NCBI GenBank assembly: GCA_949296525.1
Contig: CASFOP010000003.1
Span: 124,001-188,000, forward strand
Origin: an uncultured bacterium
GTDB lineage: Bacteria; Elusimicrobiota; Elusimicrobia; Elusimicrobiales; Elusimicrobiaceae
Direction: 5' to 3'
Length of the DNA: 64,000 bases
The position numbers were made by a program, and so were the translations under genes. Position 1 is the stretch's first letter. Each line of letters begins with the position of its first letter. The notes under the pieces are model-generated. The model saw nothing but the letters and a program-made list of their open reading frames with translations, ran no database searches and was not told where the DNA came from. Positions 1-9,351 of the stretch are shown in pieces.

Positions 1-903
1 CGCGCGTATATGGAAACGCAAAATCCGTCCGCTTTGATTGTGGTGGATTTTTACGGATTTAACCATCAGGTGCTGGGCATGGCGGCGCACCGCGGCATAC
101 CGGCTTATTATTACGTCACCCCGCAGGTATGGGCCAGCCGCCAGTACCGCGCCAAACAGCTGGCGCGCCTGACCAAAAAAATGTTCGTCATCTATCCTTT
201 TGAAGCGGACTTCCACAAAAAATTCGGCGGCAATGCCGTATTTTTGGGCAACCCGCTTTTGGACATTATGCCCGACCCGCGCCCGCATACGGATGAGCTC
301 ACCGCAGGCAAAGACAAAGCCTGGAAACTGGGCCTTTTACCTGGCAGCCGCATGGGGGAAATCAGCCGCCTGACGCCGGTATTTTACCAGGCTTTTAAAC
401 AGGTGCTCAAAGAGTTCCCCAATACGCAGGCTTATTTGTTCCTGCTGCCGGACCGCGATGAAAAAATCATTTTAAACCTCATCGGCGAGGAACCTCACCC
501 GAACTTTCATATCGTCAAAGACAAAAATTATGAAATGAGAAGCCAAATGGACTTCCTGCTGGCCTGCTCCGGCACTGCCACGCTGGAAAACGCGCTGTTG
601 GGCGTGCCCATGGTGGTAGCCTACAAATTGTTCTGGCCGACATACCGCATTGCCAAGGCTGTCATTAAAGTGCCTTACATTTCCTTGGTTAACCTGCTGG
701 CCGGCAAACAGGTGGTTAAAGAGCTGATACAAGGCGACGCCACCGCCCGCGCCCTGGCGGCGGAAACCATGGCCATGTTCCAAAACCCGGCCAGGCTGGC
801 CGCCCAGCGCGCCGAACTGTTGAAACTGCGCGCCTCTTTGGGCGAAAAAGGCGTGGCGGCCCGCGCGGCCAAAGAAATATTGGCCGACATTGTTAAAAAA
901 TAA
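1..903 (+). CDS. lpxB: Lipid-A-disaccharide synthase, 5'-truncated by the window edge
   Basis: LpxB transfers a 2,3-diacylglucosamine unit from UDP to lipid X, making the lipid A disaccharide at the inner face of the cytoplasmic membrane. The reading frame is open from base 1, so the gene begins upstream; about 300 codons are present. Visible family motifs are the DFYGFNHQ segment followed by YYVTPQVWA, the nucleotide-sugar loop LLPGSRMGEI and the C-terminal CSGTATLENALLGVPMVVAYK-like donor-site region. It ends at TAA three bases before the rel start, so the two are probably co-transcribed. With lptD, tolB and pal it shows a lipopolysaccharide-bearing outer membrane. Confidence 0.95.
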   Translation, partial: RAYMETQNPSALIVVDFYGFNHQVLGMAAHRGIPAYYYVTPQVWASRQYRAKQLARLTKKMFVIYPFEADFHKKFGGNAVFLGNPLLDIMPDPRPHTDELTAGKDKAWKLGLLPGSRMGEISRLTPVFYQAFKQVLKEFPNTQAYLFLLPDRDEKIILNLIGEEPHPNFHIVKDKNYEMRSQMDFLLACSGTATLENALLGVPMVVAYKLFWPTYRIAKAVIKVPYISLVNLLAGKQVVKELIQGDATARALAAETMAMFQNPARLAAQRAELLKLRASLGEKGVAARAAKEILADIVKK

Positions 904-906
904 TTT

Positions 907-2349
907 ATGCAGCTGAGCGAATTGGTAGCGCAATTTAAAGAATACAACCCCAACGCCGACACTACGATGTTGGAGAAAGCTTACCGTTTTGCCCAAAACG
1001 CCCACAAAGACCAAAAACGCGAAACCGGAGAGCCGTATTTCAACCACTGCTGCGCGGTGGCGCAAATCCTGCTGGATTTTAAAATGGACGAAGAAACCAT
1101 TTGCGCCGGCCTGCTGCACGACACGGTGGAAGACACGGGCGTCACCGCCGAAGAACTGAAAAAAGAATTTAACAAAGAAGTGGCCCATATGGTGCAGGGG
1201 GTAACAAAAATCAGCGATTTAAAGTTTTCCTCCACCGATGAGGAAACTGTGGAAAACTGGCGTAAAATGCTGGTGGCCGTAGCTGAAGACGTACGCGTCA
1301 TCCTGATTAAGCTGGCCGACCGCACGCACAATATGCGCACCATGGACGTTATGCCGCCGGAAAAGCAAAAATTTAAGTCCTACGAAACCATTACCCTCTA
1401 TGCCCCGCTGGCCCAGCGCCTGGGGATGTTTACCATTAAAACCGAACTGGAAGATTTGGCTTTTAAATACTTATATCCCGAAGAATATAAGGACCTTGTG
1501 CAGCAGGTGGAAAAACGCACCGCCGACAGGGAAGCGGCTTTAAACGCATTTAAAAAAGAATTGGAACCCGCTTTGCAACAGGAAAATTTGGAATACCGGC
1601 TGCTATCACGCGCCAAAAACTATTATTCCATTTACCGCAAAATGCAGAAACAGCATTTGACGTTTAATGAAATACAGGATTCGCTGGGGGTGCGCATTAT
1701 TACCAAAACGGTGGCGGACTGTTACAAAGCGCTGGGCATTGTACATTCACGTTTTAAACCGTTGGCAGGTACGTTTACCGATTATATTGCCACCCCCAAA
1801 GCCAACATGTACCAGAGCATACACACCACTGTGCTGGTGCCTACCGGCGATATTGTGGAAATACAAATCCGCACTGAAGAGATGCACCGCACCTGCGAAT
1901 ACGGCATCGCCGCGCACTGGAGATACAAACTCGGCGCTGGCAAAAAAGACAAAAACTTTGACGAAAAAATAAACTGGATACGCCAGTGGATTGAATGGCA
2001 GCGTGATTTAACGGCCCCGCGCGAATTTTTGGAAGGATTTCAAACCGACATCAATTTGCAACAGGTATTCGTATTTACACCGAGGGCGGACGTCAAACCG
2101 CTGCCGGACGGGGCCACTCCCATAGATTTCGCCTACGCCATTCACACAGACATCGGGGATCATTATATGGGAGCCAAAGTAAACAACCGCATGGTCAGCA
2201 TGGATTATGTGTTTAAAACCGGTGACGTATGTGAAGTCATTACCAAGAAAAACGCCGCCCCCAAACGCGACTGGCTGGAATTTGCCAAAACCGCCAACGC
2301 CCGCAGCCGTATTAAACGCTACCTGCGCGCCAAAGGAGAAGATATTTAA
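907..2349 (+). CDS. Bifunctional (p)ppGpp synthetase/hydrolase of the Rel/SpoT family, short form
   Basis: Makes and degrades the stringent-response alarmone (p)ppGpp. Residues about 20-160 form the HD hydrolase domain (H47 and the H71-D72 pair in LLHDTVEDT, then KLADRTHNMRT). The synthetase domain follows, with RAKNYYSIYRKM and the substrate loop MYQSIHTT. A TGS domain near residues 390-455 (VFTPRADVKPLPDGATPIDFAY) ends the protein. At 480 residues it is far shorter than the usual 700-750: the helical, zinc-finger and ACT regions are missing, and the stop codon lies shortly after the TGS domain. The downstream gene overlaps the stop (TAATG). The function is clear from the motifs; how a Rel without its C-terminal regulatory part senses the ribosome is open. 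Confidence 0.93.
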   Translation: MQLSELVAQFKEYNPNADTTMLEKAYRFAQNAHKDQKRETGEPYFNHCCAVAQILLDFKMDEETICAGLLHDTVEDTGVTAEELKKEFNKEVAHMVQGVTKISDLKFSSTDEETVENWRKMLVAVAEDVRVILIKLADRTHNMRTMDVMPPEKQKFKSYETITLYAPLAQRLGMFTIKTELEDLAFKYLYPEEYKDLVQQVEKRTADREAALNAFKKELEPALQQENLEYRLLSRAKNYYSIYRKMQKQHLTFNEIQDSLGVRIITKTVADCYKALGIVHSRFKPLAGTFTDYIATPKANMYQSIHTTVLVPTGDIVEIQIRTEEMHRTCEYGIAAHWRYKLGAGKKDKNFDEKINWIRQWIEWQRDLTAPREFLEGFQTDINLQQVFVFTPRADVKPLPDGATPIDFAYAIHTDIGDHYMGAKVNNRMVSMDYVFKTGDVCEVITKKNAAPKRDWLEFAKTANARSRIKRYLRAKGEDI

Positions 2350-2654
2350 TGATTTCCTGCCCCCGCTGCCGTCTTACAGTAGAGGAAACCGACGCTTATT
2401 GCCGCCACTGCGGCAGGGCTTTGCGCCCGCGCATGGGCTTTTGGTATGACCACGGCGGCGTACTGTTACTTACCTTAATAGTAGGGCCTTTCTCATTAAT
2501 TACAGTCTGGCTTTCACATAAATTAAGCCCGGCGGCCAAATGGATGTGGACTCTCTGCATCGGGTTGTTTTCCGCTTATTTTGTGTATGCCATGTACCGC
2601 TCCATACTCATGATACAAGAAGCGTTCTCCTACGCACTTCCGGCCGGCTTGTAA
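2349..2654 (+). CDS. Small zinc-ribbon membrane protein, unknown function
   Basis: A 101-residue protein that starts inside the stop codon of rel (TAATG), so it is translationally coupled. The N-terminus carries two CxxC pairs (CPRC at residues 4-7 and CRHC at about 18-21), a typical zinc ribbon. Two hydrophobic segments follow (about residues 34-55 and 66-88), so the ribbon is probably cytoplasmic with a membrane anchor. Zinc-ribbon plus transmembrane proteins of this layout are common and mostly uncharacterised. Nothing in the sequence defines a substrate. Confidence 0.7.
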   Translation: MISCPRCRLTVEETDAYCRHCGRALRPRMGFWYDHGGVLLLTLIVGPFSLITVWLSHKLSPAAKWMWTLCIGLFSAYFVYAMYRSILMIQEAFSYALPAGL

Positions 2655-2735
2655 AATTTATCCGTCCTTCTTTACCCGATTTTTTGTAGAATAAGGAGTA
2701 CCCTTTGTTTTGTGATGACACAGTGAGGATAAAAG

Positions 2736-4121
2736 ATGACTGACGAAGAAGTCAAACATAATGTAACCAAAAAAGGCCAACCGAAAGCGTTGTATATGCT
2801 TTTTATGGTTGAAATGTGGGAACGTTTTAACTATTATGGCATGCGGGCGCTGCTTTCGCTGTTTATGATCAGCACCGTCATCGGTTTCAGCAAGGCCACC
2901 TCCAGCAAAATATACGGTATGTTTACCGCGCTGGTATATTTAACCCCCGTCTTGGGCGGTTACCTGGCCGACAGATACATCGGCAAACGCCACTCCATTA
3001 CCATCGGCGCCATTTTGATGGCGCTGGGGCAGTTTGTGCTGGCCTCGTATGAAATTATCCCGCCGCAGCTGGCGCTGGGCACCGGTCTGGTGCTGATTAT
3101 TATCGGCAACGGTTTCTTTAAGCCCAATATTTCCAGCATCGTCGGCGAATTATACGAACCCAACGACCCCCGCAGAGACGGCGGTTTTACCATTTTCTAC
3201 ATGGGTATTAACCTGGGTGCTTTCTTTGCGCCTTTCATCTGCGGATTTTTGGGCGAGCCGCACGACCCCATGAACGCGCTGGAAGCCTATAAATGGAAAT
3301 ACGGCTTTATGGCAGCGGGCACCGGTATGATTATCGGTCTAATCTGGTATTTGGTTTCCCAAAATAAATACTTGGGACACATCGGACTCAAACCCGTTAC
3401 CAAAAGCGGTGATATAGACGACGCTACCGAAAAAGCACGCGCCGAAGCGGCTAACAAACCGCTTACTTCCGAAGAATGGGACAAAATCAAAGCAATTTTT
3501 ACCTTTGTATTTTTCGCCGTATTCTTCTTTGCGTTCTTTGAGCAGGCTGGTACGTCCCTGAACTTCTTTGCCAAAGAAGCTACCAACCTGCACCCGGTCT
3601 TGCCGTTTATCGGTGAGATTACGCTTAAAGCGTCTTATTTCCAGGCGGTCAACCCCATTTTTGTGGTTCTGTTTGCGCCGCTTTTCGCCAAACTGTGGCT
3701 GCGTATGGGTGATAAAAACCCGTCCATCCCCACCAAATTCGGCTGGGGCTTGTTCCTGCAGGGCATCGGTTTTACGGCCGTCGTTATCGGCGCCAGCCTG
3801 TACGCGGCCAACGGCCCCGTCAGCGCCATTTGGCTGGTATTGACCTATATGTTCTGCACGATGGGCGAGCTGTGCCTGTCCCCGGTGGGCCTGTCCATGG
3901 TATCCAAACTGGCGCCGGCCAAATTTATGTCCCTGTTTATGGGCGTATGGCTGATGGCCAGCTTTGGTGGCAACCTGCTGGCGGGCTGGCTGGCCAGCTA
4001 CTACGAATCCTGGAGCCTGACCACGCTGTTCTCCGTACCGGCGGGTTTGTCCATGCTGTTTGGCGTGATTATGTGGATCATGACCGGCAAGATCAAACGC
4101 TGGATGCACGGCGTGCAGTAA
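2736..4121 (+). CDS. Proton-dependent di/tripeptide transporter (POT/PTR2 family)
   Basis: A 461-residue major-facilitator protein of the POT family that imports di- and tripeptides with protons. The first helix carries the family signature ExxERF (EMWERFNYYGMRALLSLFM), which binds the proton and peptide. The conserved GGYLADRYIGKR loop and the FYMGINLGAFFAP segment in helix 5 are also present. There are about twelve hydrophobic helices with a charged central loop near residues 215-245. A GAGG-type Shine-Dalgarno sequence lies before the ATG, and a strong terminator follows the stop. Peptide uptake fits an amino-acid-fermenting gut bacterium (inference). Confidence 0.93.
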   Translation: MTDEEVKHNVTKKGQPKALYMLFMVEMWERFNYYGMRALLSLFMISTVIGFSKATSSKIYGMFTALVYLTPVLGGYLADRYIGKRHSITIGAILMALGQFVLASYEIIPPQLALGTGLVLIIIGNGFFKPNISSIVGELYEPNDPRRDGGFTIFYMGINLGAFFAPFICGFLGEPHDPMNALEAYKWKYGFMAAGTGMIIGLIWYLVSQNKYLGHIGLKPVTKSGDIDDATEKARAEAANKPLTSEEWDKIKAIFTFVFFAVFFFAFFEQAGTSLNFFAKEATNLHPVLPFIGEITLKASYFQAVNPIFVVLFAPLFAKLWLRMGDKNPSIPTKFGWGLFLQGIGFTAVVIGASLYAANGPVSAIWLVLTYMFCTMGELCLSPVGLSMVSKLAPAKFMSLFMGVWLMASFGGNLLAGWLASYYESWSLTTLFSVPAGLSMLFGVIMWIMTGKIKRWMHGVQ

Positions 4122-4135
4122 GCCTTATCTGCTTT

Positions 4136-4163
4136 AAAACCCCGCCTTCTGGCGGGGTTTTTT
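4136..4163 (+). terminator. Rho-independent terminator after the peptide transporter
   Basis: A GC-rich stem (ACCCCGCC / GGCGGGGT) with a four-base loop is followed by a run of T, 15 bases after the transporter stop codon. Confidence 0.9.
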
Positions 4164-4328
4164 AATATATCCTGCCTAAAAAAACCGCGCCCCATGTGTT
4201 TTATTTTCGTACGGCGTTTGAACAAATAAATTTCCCTCTTTAAAAAGGCGGTTTTTTATGATACTATCTATTATAGGTCGTCCTATCGCCGGACGATGGA
4301 TTTTTATTTTTTTACAGAGGAAACAGAA

Positions 4329-5084
4329 ATGACCAAGAGAACTCCTATTATCGCCGGAAACTGGAAAATGCACAACACGCTGGCCGAATCGGCCACACTC
4401 GTGGAAGCGCTGAAAAAAGCAGACAATAAAAACAACGCCGAAATTATCGTCGCCCCCTCTTACACCTCTTTAGCCGAAGTGGCCCGCCTGGCCAAAGGCA
4501 GCGCCATTAAAGTGGCCGCCCAGGACGTACACTGGGAAGACAAAGGCGCTTTTACCAGCGCGGTATCCCCCGTGCAGGCCAAAGACGCCGGCGCCACGCA
4601 CACCATTCTGGGCCACAGCGAACGCCGCAGCGTATTTGGTGATACGGATGAAATTTTAAATAAAAAAGTCGCCGCCGCCCTGCGCCACGGCCTGACCATT
4701 ATTTTCTGCGTGGGCGAAACGCTGCAGCAGCGCGAAGCCAATGAAACCATTTCCGTTATTGAAGGCCAGCTGGAAAACGGCCTAAAAGGTTTTACCGCCG
4801 AACAGTTGAAAGGGCTAATTATTGCCTATGAACCGGTATGGGCCATCGGCACCGGAAAAACCGCCACGCCGGACCAGGCACAGGAAGTACACGCCGCCAT
4901 CCGCAAATTCTTAGCCGGCAAATACAGCCAGGAATTTGCCGACGCCACCCGCATCCTGTACGGAGGCAGCGTCAAAGACACCAATGTGGATGAAATCATG
5001 GCCCAGCCGGATGTGGACGGCGCTTTGGTGGGCGGACAGGCTTTAATTGCCGAAAAATTCGCCCGCATCATCAACTTTAATTAA
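4329..5084 (+). CDS. tpiA: Triosephosphate isomerase
   Basis: Interconverts dihydroxyacetone phosphate and glyceraldehyde 3-phosphate in glycolysis. The 251-residue protein has AGNWKMH with the catalytic Asn and Lys near the N-terminus, the catalytic His in GHSERR, the catalytic Glu in AYEPVWAIGTGKTATP (loop 6) and the phosphate-binding YGGSVKDTN. I start at the ATG preceded by AGAGGAAAC; an in-frame ATG 33 bases upstream has no ribosome site and adds residues absent from the family. deoC follows after 9 bases. It is the first gene of a long same-strand run that reaches base 21485. Confidence 0.97.
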   Translation: MTKRTPIIAGNWKMHNTLAESATLVEALKKADNKNNAEIIVAPSYTSLAEVARLAKGSAIKVAAQDVHWEDKGAFTSAVSPVQAKDAGATHTILGHSERRSVFGDTDEILNKKVAAALRHGLTIIFCVGETLQQREANETISVIEGQLENGLKGFTAEQLKGLIIAYEPVWAIGTGKTATPDQAQEVHAAIRKFLAGKYSQEFADATRILYGGSVKDTNVDEIMAQPDVDGALVGGQALIAEKFARIINFN

Positions 5085-5093
5085 GGAAAAATT

Positions 5094-5738
5094 ATGAATT
5101 TGGCTAAATACATTGATCATACACTGCTTAAGCCCCAGGCAGATGAAAACGCCCTGAAAACCCTGTGTGACGAAGCGCGCAAATACGGCTTTTTCAGCGT
5201 GTGCGTGAATCCGTACTGGGTGCCTTTCTGCAAAAAGCAGCTTCAGGGCAGCGGTGTCAAAGTCTGCACCGTTATCGGCTTTCCTTTAGGGGCCAACACC
5301 ACGCAGACCAAAGTATTTGAAGCCAAAGATGCTTTGCAAAACGGCGCCGACGAACTGGACATGGTTATCAACATCGGCGCCCTGAAAAGCGGCGACTGGG
5401 ACACGGTGCTTACAGACATACAGGCCGTGCGCCAAGCCGGCGAAAATTTTACGCTGAAAGTCATTATTGAAACTTCCGTCCTGACCGAAGAAGAAAAAAT
5501 TAAAGCCTGTGAACTGGCCGCCAAGGCCGGAGCAGATTTTGTCAAAACTTCCACCGGTTTTACCGGAGGCGGTGCCACCGCGGAAGACGTACACCTGATG
5601 CGCACCCATGTGCCTGCATCAGTGCAGGTAAAAGCTTCCGGCGGCATACGTACGCGGGAAGATTTTGACGCTATGCTCGCCGCCGGGGCCACGCGCATCG
5701 GCGCCAGTGCGGGAGTAAAAATCATAGAGGAAAAATGA
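5094..5738 (+). CDS. deoC: Deoxyribose-phosphate aldolase
   Basis: Cleaves 2-deoxyribose 5-phosphate to glyceraldehyde 3-phosphate and acetaldehyde, so deoxynucleosides can feed into glycolysis beside TpiA. The 214-residue TIM-barrel protein shows the start DHTLLKP, the [12 protein letters not shown] strand, the ELDMVINIG segment and the Schiff-base lysine in [10 protein letters not shown] (near residue 150). The last codons overlap the start of the next gene (ATGA), coupling them translationally. Its pairing with tpiA makes metabolic sense; its coupling to a DnaA-like ATPase does not and may only reflect operon packing. Confidence 0.96.
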   Translation: MNLAKYIDHTLLKPQADENALKTLCDEARKYGFFSVCVNPYWVPFCKKQLQGSGVKVCTVIGFPLGANTTQTKVFEAKDALQNGADELDMVINIGALKSGDWDTVLTDIQAVRQAGENFTLKVIIETSVLTEEEKIKACELAAKAGADFVKTSTGFTGGGATAEDVHLMRTHVPASVQVKASGGIRTREDFDAMLAAGATRIGASAGVKIIEEK

Positions 5739-8700
5739 TCACCCAGTGGGACATCATCTCCAGCATCCGTCCTTCAGACAATGCCATTTTATACGCCCTG
5801 CTTATTGACGGGACGGAGCATGACGCACGTTTAATTGCCAAAAAATTAAAAGGTTACGCGGCGCCAGCAGAAGCGGCAGAGGCCCCTTTTGTGTATCAGT
5901 TCCGGTTGCCGGACGATATGGATGAGGGGACATTGGAAAAAATCCGCGTAGCCGTACGCGAGGCTATTGAACAGGCTAAAAAAGTAAATGAATTGGTGCC
6001 GGGCGGTTCTTTGGGAAATCCTCTTTTTACTCCGCAAACCAATCAAGATGACAAAGACTTTCCCACTTTTGTTACCTTAGACCCGTCCGAAAGTTTTTTC
6101 CGTTCGGCCGCGGATGCCGCAAATCCAAACACAGCCCCTTTGCCGCCGGTGGATCATTTCGAGCGCAAACAAATTGACTTAAACGAACCGGAAGAGGAAA
6201 TCCCTCAAATCGCCAAAACTTTAGAAGAAATAGACCGAACCGGTTACCGTTCCGATCCGGACAAGGGCACGGCTGATCTTTCCGTGCAGGATATATTGCG
6301 CCGGGAAGAATTGCCGGCAGAAAACAAAACAAAGGGCAGTGCCTCCCAAAATGCGGAGGAAGTTAACTCCCGGCCAGAACAGGATTTTATCCCTACCTCC
6401 ATTGAGTCGGAGGAAAATTGGCCGGACGATCCCCCCATGTCCGAAAAAATGCCGCAGGCAGCTCCTGCGGCCCCGGACGCAAAGGAAGATATCTCGCTTC
6501 ATATAGAGGCACAAACTATCAGCACAGAAGATATTGCCCAGGGGGACGCCTCCGCAGGACAGGTTCCGTCCTCGCACGGGAATACCCCGCCTGTTGAAGA
6601 AGCCCCTTTTTCCGACAGAGATATGCTGATCAAAGATGCTGACGGTGCTTTAATCGGAGAATCGCTGGATGATATTTTTTTGGCGGAAACAAAATACGAT
6701 GTGTTTATGGATGTCAAAAATGCCTCTCCTGCCAAAGCCCCCCCCCAGGGTCCATTAGGCTCCCAAAAGGGCAACGGCCCTATGGAACAGAAAATAGGGG
6801 AAGCCGCTTCCCCGGCAGGCGCCGTACCTCCGCCTTCTTTTCCAAACACTCCGTCTGCCGAACGACCCGAACAGGAAGAGAATGAATTTAACATCTTTGA
6901 TCAAAAAATTAAAGACCAGACCAGTTTCATTGATGTAGATGAAGTTCAGGATATTACGGAAAGAATTACACAAAAAGACTTGGAATTTTTAAAACACACT
7001 CAGATACCGCCGAAACAACAGCCGCCAAAACAGGAAGAAGCATCTGTCCACACAGCGACGGCGTCTTCCCGTCCGCACACCTCCAGGCCTTCCGCTTTCC
7101 GTTTTGACGTACCGGAAGAGGGCCAGGAAGAAGTGATGGATCCGTTTGAACAATTATTGGCCACCGCACAGCCGGATATCCAACATAAAGACACACGTGC
7201 CGGGGCAACCATACCGCCGGCCGCACCATCCGGCCCGGACGGACAAGAACCGGATTTGCCGGCGCCTGCCGCGCCGGAAACGCCCGCCGCACCCGGCGGG
7301 GCCGCCCAAACGCCGCTGCCGGACGGGAACATGCCTCCGGCACAGGCTGTATCCAACAGGGAGAATGATATGTCAGAAAACCAAGGGGAGAAAAAACCGA
7401 CCTTACATATTAAACGCAAGATTATGCCGCAGCCCCCGCAAGCCCCCGGACGGACGCCTCCGCCCATACCGGCGGCTCCGGCAGCGCCCAATAAGCCCGT
7501 TACTTCATCCCCGTCTATTCCCGCCGGGACACCGCCTCAGCAACCCAATACGGCCGCTGCGGCACAGCCACAGCCCGCCCCGGAACCGGAAGAGGAAAAA
7601 CACGGCACTACTATTTTACGCCGCAGGAAACAAGCTGCAACGTTTCTGGAAAAAACACGTACCATTGATCACTCCATTGAGCTGCCTCTTTCTGAGCTTA
7701 AAAAGCACAACTGGCCGTTGGAGGTGCCGCTTATTCCAACGTACACGCTGGAAAACATGACCATATCCGTCAACCGTTTTGCTCACGCAACGGCTATTTC
7801 CGTCATAGACAATCCGGGCAAACTTTATAACCCGCTTGTACTGCACGGGGCCAGCGGCACGGGCAAAACCCATTTTTTACACGCCATCGGCTATGCGCTG
7901 TCCAACAAATACGGTCAGGAAAATATTTTCATTACCAACGGCGTGCGCCTTTCGCGCGGGATACAGCGTTATGTCATGGAAGGCAATATAGAGAAATTTG
8001 AAAATTTTACCAACTCCATTAAAGCCCTGCTGATTGACGACATCCATCTTTTTGCCATTAATGAGCAAAACCGTGCGCATTTGTCCAAATTGCTCAATGA
8101 TTTCCTCAAACAGCAAAAGCAGATTATCATTACCTCCAAATACCCGCCGGAAAGCTTGGCTAAATTGGAGGAACTGCTGAACTTCCGCCTGGATTCGGGC
8201 TGGATTTCGGAACTTAAATCCGCTTCCGGCAACGCGCGCACGCGCATTATCCAGAAAATGTTAACCAGTAATAACATTGATATTACCAACGAAGACATCG
8301 CCCGGTTCTTCGGGCAGCCGAATATGTCGTTAGGCACGGTATCGCGCTCCATCCGCCGTGTACGCGTTTTGGAAAAACTGATTTTCCCCACGGAAGCTAT
8401 GTCCCAGCGCTCCACCACGGCCATTTTTGAACAATTGCTGGCCACAACCGGTGAAGACCAAACCAGCTTAATTGCCCAAAAATCTCCGGCAGAGATTACT
8501 TCCGCCATCGTGGAAGGCAAAGGGGAATGGGGGCGCATTGGGTTTTTCTACCCGCAGAACCATTCCAACATGATGAACTGGCTGGTGTTTGCCCTGCAGC
8601 AGCGCGCCAAAGAGCTGGGCATCCCCGGCGGACCGGAGCTGGCGGTGCGTTCTTCGTATTCCACGGAGAACATCATTTCTTCCGCTTTTAAAATAGCCAA

Positions 8701-8902
8701 TTTATGCGACAACAAAAAACTAAAAGGCGCCGTGATTTTGGGGCCTGAAATCACGGTTTGCGAGCCATCGGTCAGAGAAAACTTTTACGACATCCTGACC
8801 CACATGCTGGAGATTATGCTCATCCGCTGCGGCGTCATCAATTATGAGGACGCCAGCTCTCCCAGCACGTATGTGAAAATATTATCGGAGTTGTTGAGAT
8901 GA
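5735..8902 (+). CDS. Large DnaA-like AAA+ protein with a long proline/acid-rich disordered region
   Basis: A 1055-residue protein of unknown role. Residues 1 to about 90 form a compact, mixed alpha/beta-looking region. About 100-660 are low complexity, rich in Pro, Ala, Glu and Asp, and likely disordered. From about 670 there is a DnaA/Hda-type AAA+ module with Walker A GASGTGKT (residues 705-712), Walker B ALLIDDIH (764-771), a sensor-1-like IIITSKYPP and a lid helix region. About 150 further residues ([24 protein letters not shown] onward) are not the DnaA domain IV DNA-binding helix-turn-helix, so this is not the replication initiator. It overlaps deoC and the next lipoprotein gene by ATGA. 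A run of nine C lies in the disordered part (6738-6746). It may be a polar scaffold or a partner of the two lipoproteins; that is a guess. Confidence 0.8.
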   Translation: MITQWDIISSIRPSDNAILYALLIDGTEHDARLIAKKLKGYAAPAEAAEAPFVYQFRLPDDMDEGTLEKIRVAVREAIEQAKKVNELVPGGSLGNPLFTPQTNQDDKDFPTFVTLDPSESFFRSAADAANPNTAPLPPVDHFERKQIDLNEPEEEIPQIAKTLEEIDRTGYRSDPDKGTADLSVQDILRREELPAENKTKGSASQNAEEVNSRPEQDFIPTSIESEENWPDDPPMSEKMPQAAPAAPDAKEDISLHIEAQTISTEDIAQGDASAGQVPSSHGNTPPVEEAPFSDRDMLIKDADGALIGESLDDIFLAETKYDVFMDVKNASPAKAPPQGPLGSQKGNGPMEQKIGEAASPAGAVPPPSFPNTPSAERPEQEENEFNIFDQKIKDQTSFIDVDEVQDITERITQKDLEFLKHTQIPPKQQPPKQEEASVHTATASSRPHTSRPSAFRFDVPEEGQEEVMDPFEQLLATAQPDIQHKDTRAGATIPPAAPSGPDGQEPDLPAPAAPETPAAPGGAAQTPLPDGNMPPAQAVSNRENDMSENQGEKKPTLHIKRKIMPQPPQAPGRTPPPIPAAPAAPNKPVTSSPSIPAGTPPQQPNTAAAAQPQPAPEPEEEKHGTTILRRRKQAATFLEKTRTIDHSIELPLSELKKHNWPLEVPLIPTYTLENMTISVNRFAHATAISVIDNPGKLYNPLVLHGASGTGKTHFLHAIGYALSNKYGQENIFITNGVRLSRGIQRYVMEGNIEKFENFTNSIKALLIDDIHLFAINEQNRAHLSKLLNDFLKQQKQIIITSKYPPESLAKLEELLNFRLDSGWISELKSASGNARTRIIQKMLTSNNIDITNEDIARFFGQPNMSLGTVSRSIRRVRVLEKLIFPTEAMSQRSTTAIFEQLLATTGEDQTSLIAQKSPAEITSAIVEGKGEWGRIGFFYPQNHSNMMNWLVFALQQRAKELGIPGGPELAVRSSYSTENIISSAFKIANLCDNKKLKGAVILGPEITVCEPSVRENFYDILTHMLEIMLIRCGVINYEDASSPSTYVKILSELLR

Positions 8903-9351
8903 AAAAACTGACTGTTCTGATTATTGCTTTGTTTTGCCTGGGCGCTTGCTCCGGCCATATGAAAAGTGCCGTAAAAGACGGGGCTATCGCTCCTTCTTTT
9001 AATGATACCCTGGTGGATGATGATTACCTGTGGGTACGCGGTTTCGGGGCAGCCAACCCCAAACACCAGAGCGATTCCCAGCGGCGCATCCTGTCGCGTG
9101 AAGCCGCCATTGCACACGCTTATCAGCGCGCCACGGAAGTTATTTACGGGGCCAATTTGGAAAGCAATGTACAAATTGTGGACGCCGTGTCGGAAGGTTC
9201 CACCATTCACACCTCCGCCAGCGGTATTTTAAACGATATGGAACTGGTATCCACCGAATATTTGGACGATGGCGGCTGCACGGTCATTATGCGTATTTCG
9301 CGCGAAAAACTCGGCTCCGCCGCAGCGAATTTACAGGAGAAAAATAAATGA
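8899..9351 (+). CDS. Small LPP20/FlgT-N-like lipoprotein
   Basis: A 150-residue protein with a lipoprotein signal peptide ([17 protein letters not shown]; lipobox LGAC, lipidated Cys at residue 17). The mature part has the pattern REAAIAHAYQRATEVIYG, then a beta-rich stretch ending ELVSTEYLDDGGCTVIMRIS, which resembles the LPP20 / FlgT N-terminal fold (recognised by pattern only). It overlaps the DnaA-like gene and the next lipoprotein gene by 4 bases each, so the three are made together. It is probably anchored in a cell-envelope membrane facing the periplasm. No flagellar genes are in the window, so a flagellar role is not supported. Confidence 0.65.
   Translation: MKKLTVLIIALFCLGACSGHMKSAVKDGAIAPSFNDTLVDDDYLWVRGFGAANPKHQSDSQRRILSREAAIAHAYQRATEVIYGANLESNVQIVDAVSEGSTIHTSASGILNDMELVSTEYLDDGGCTVIMRISREKLGSAAANLQEKNK

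Noticed and set aside
472..1188. Long open frame antisense to lpxB and rel, and similar long antisense frames elsewhere (for example 9381-10850, 43212-44168, 57017-58273)
   Set aside because: They lie opposite genes with strong family motifs, have low-complexity composition and no ribosome sites or recognisable domains.
5735..8902. Chromosomal replication initiator DnaA and origin
   Set aside because: Domain IV with its DNA-binding helix-turn-helix is absent and no cluster of DnaA boxes was seen nearby.
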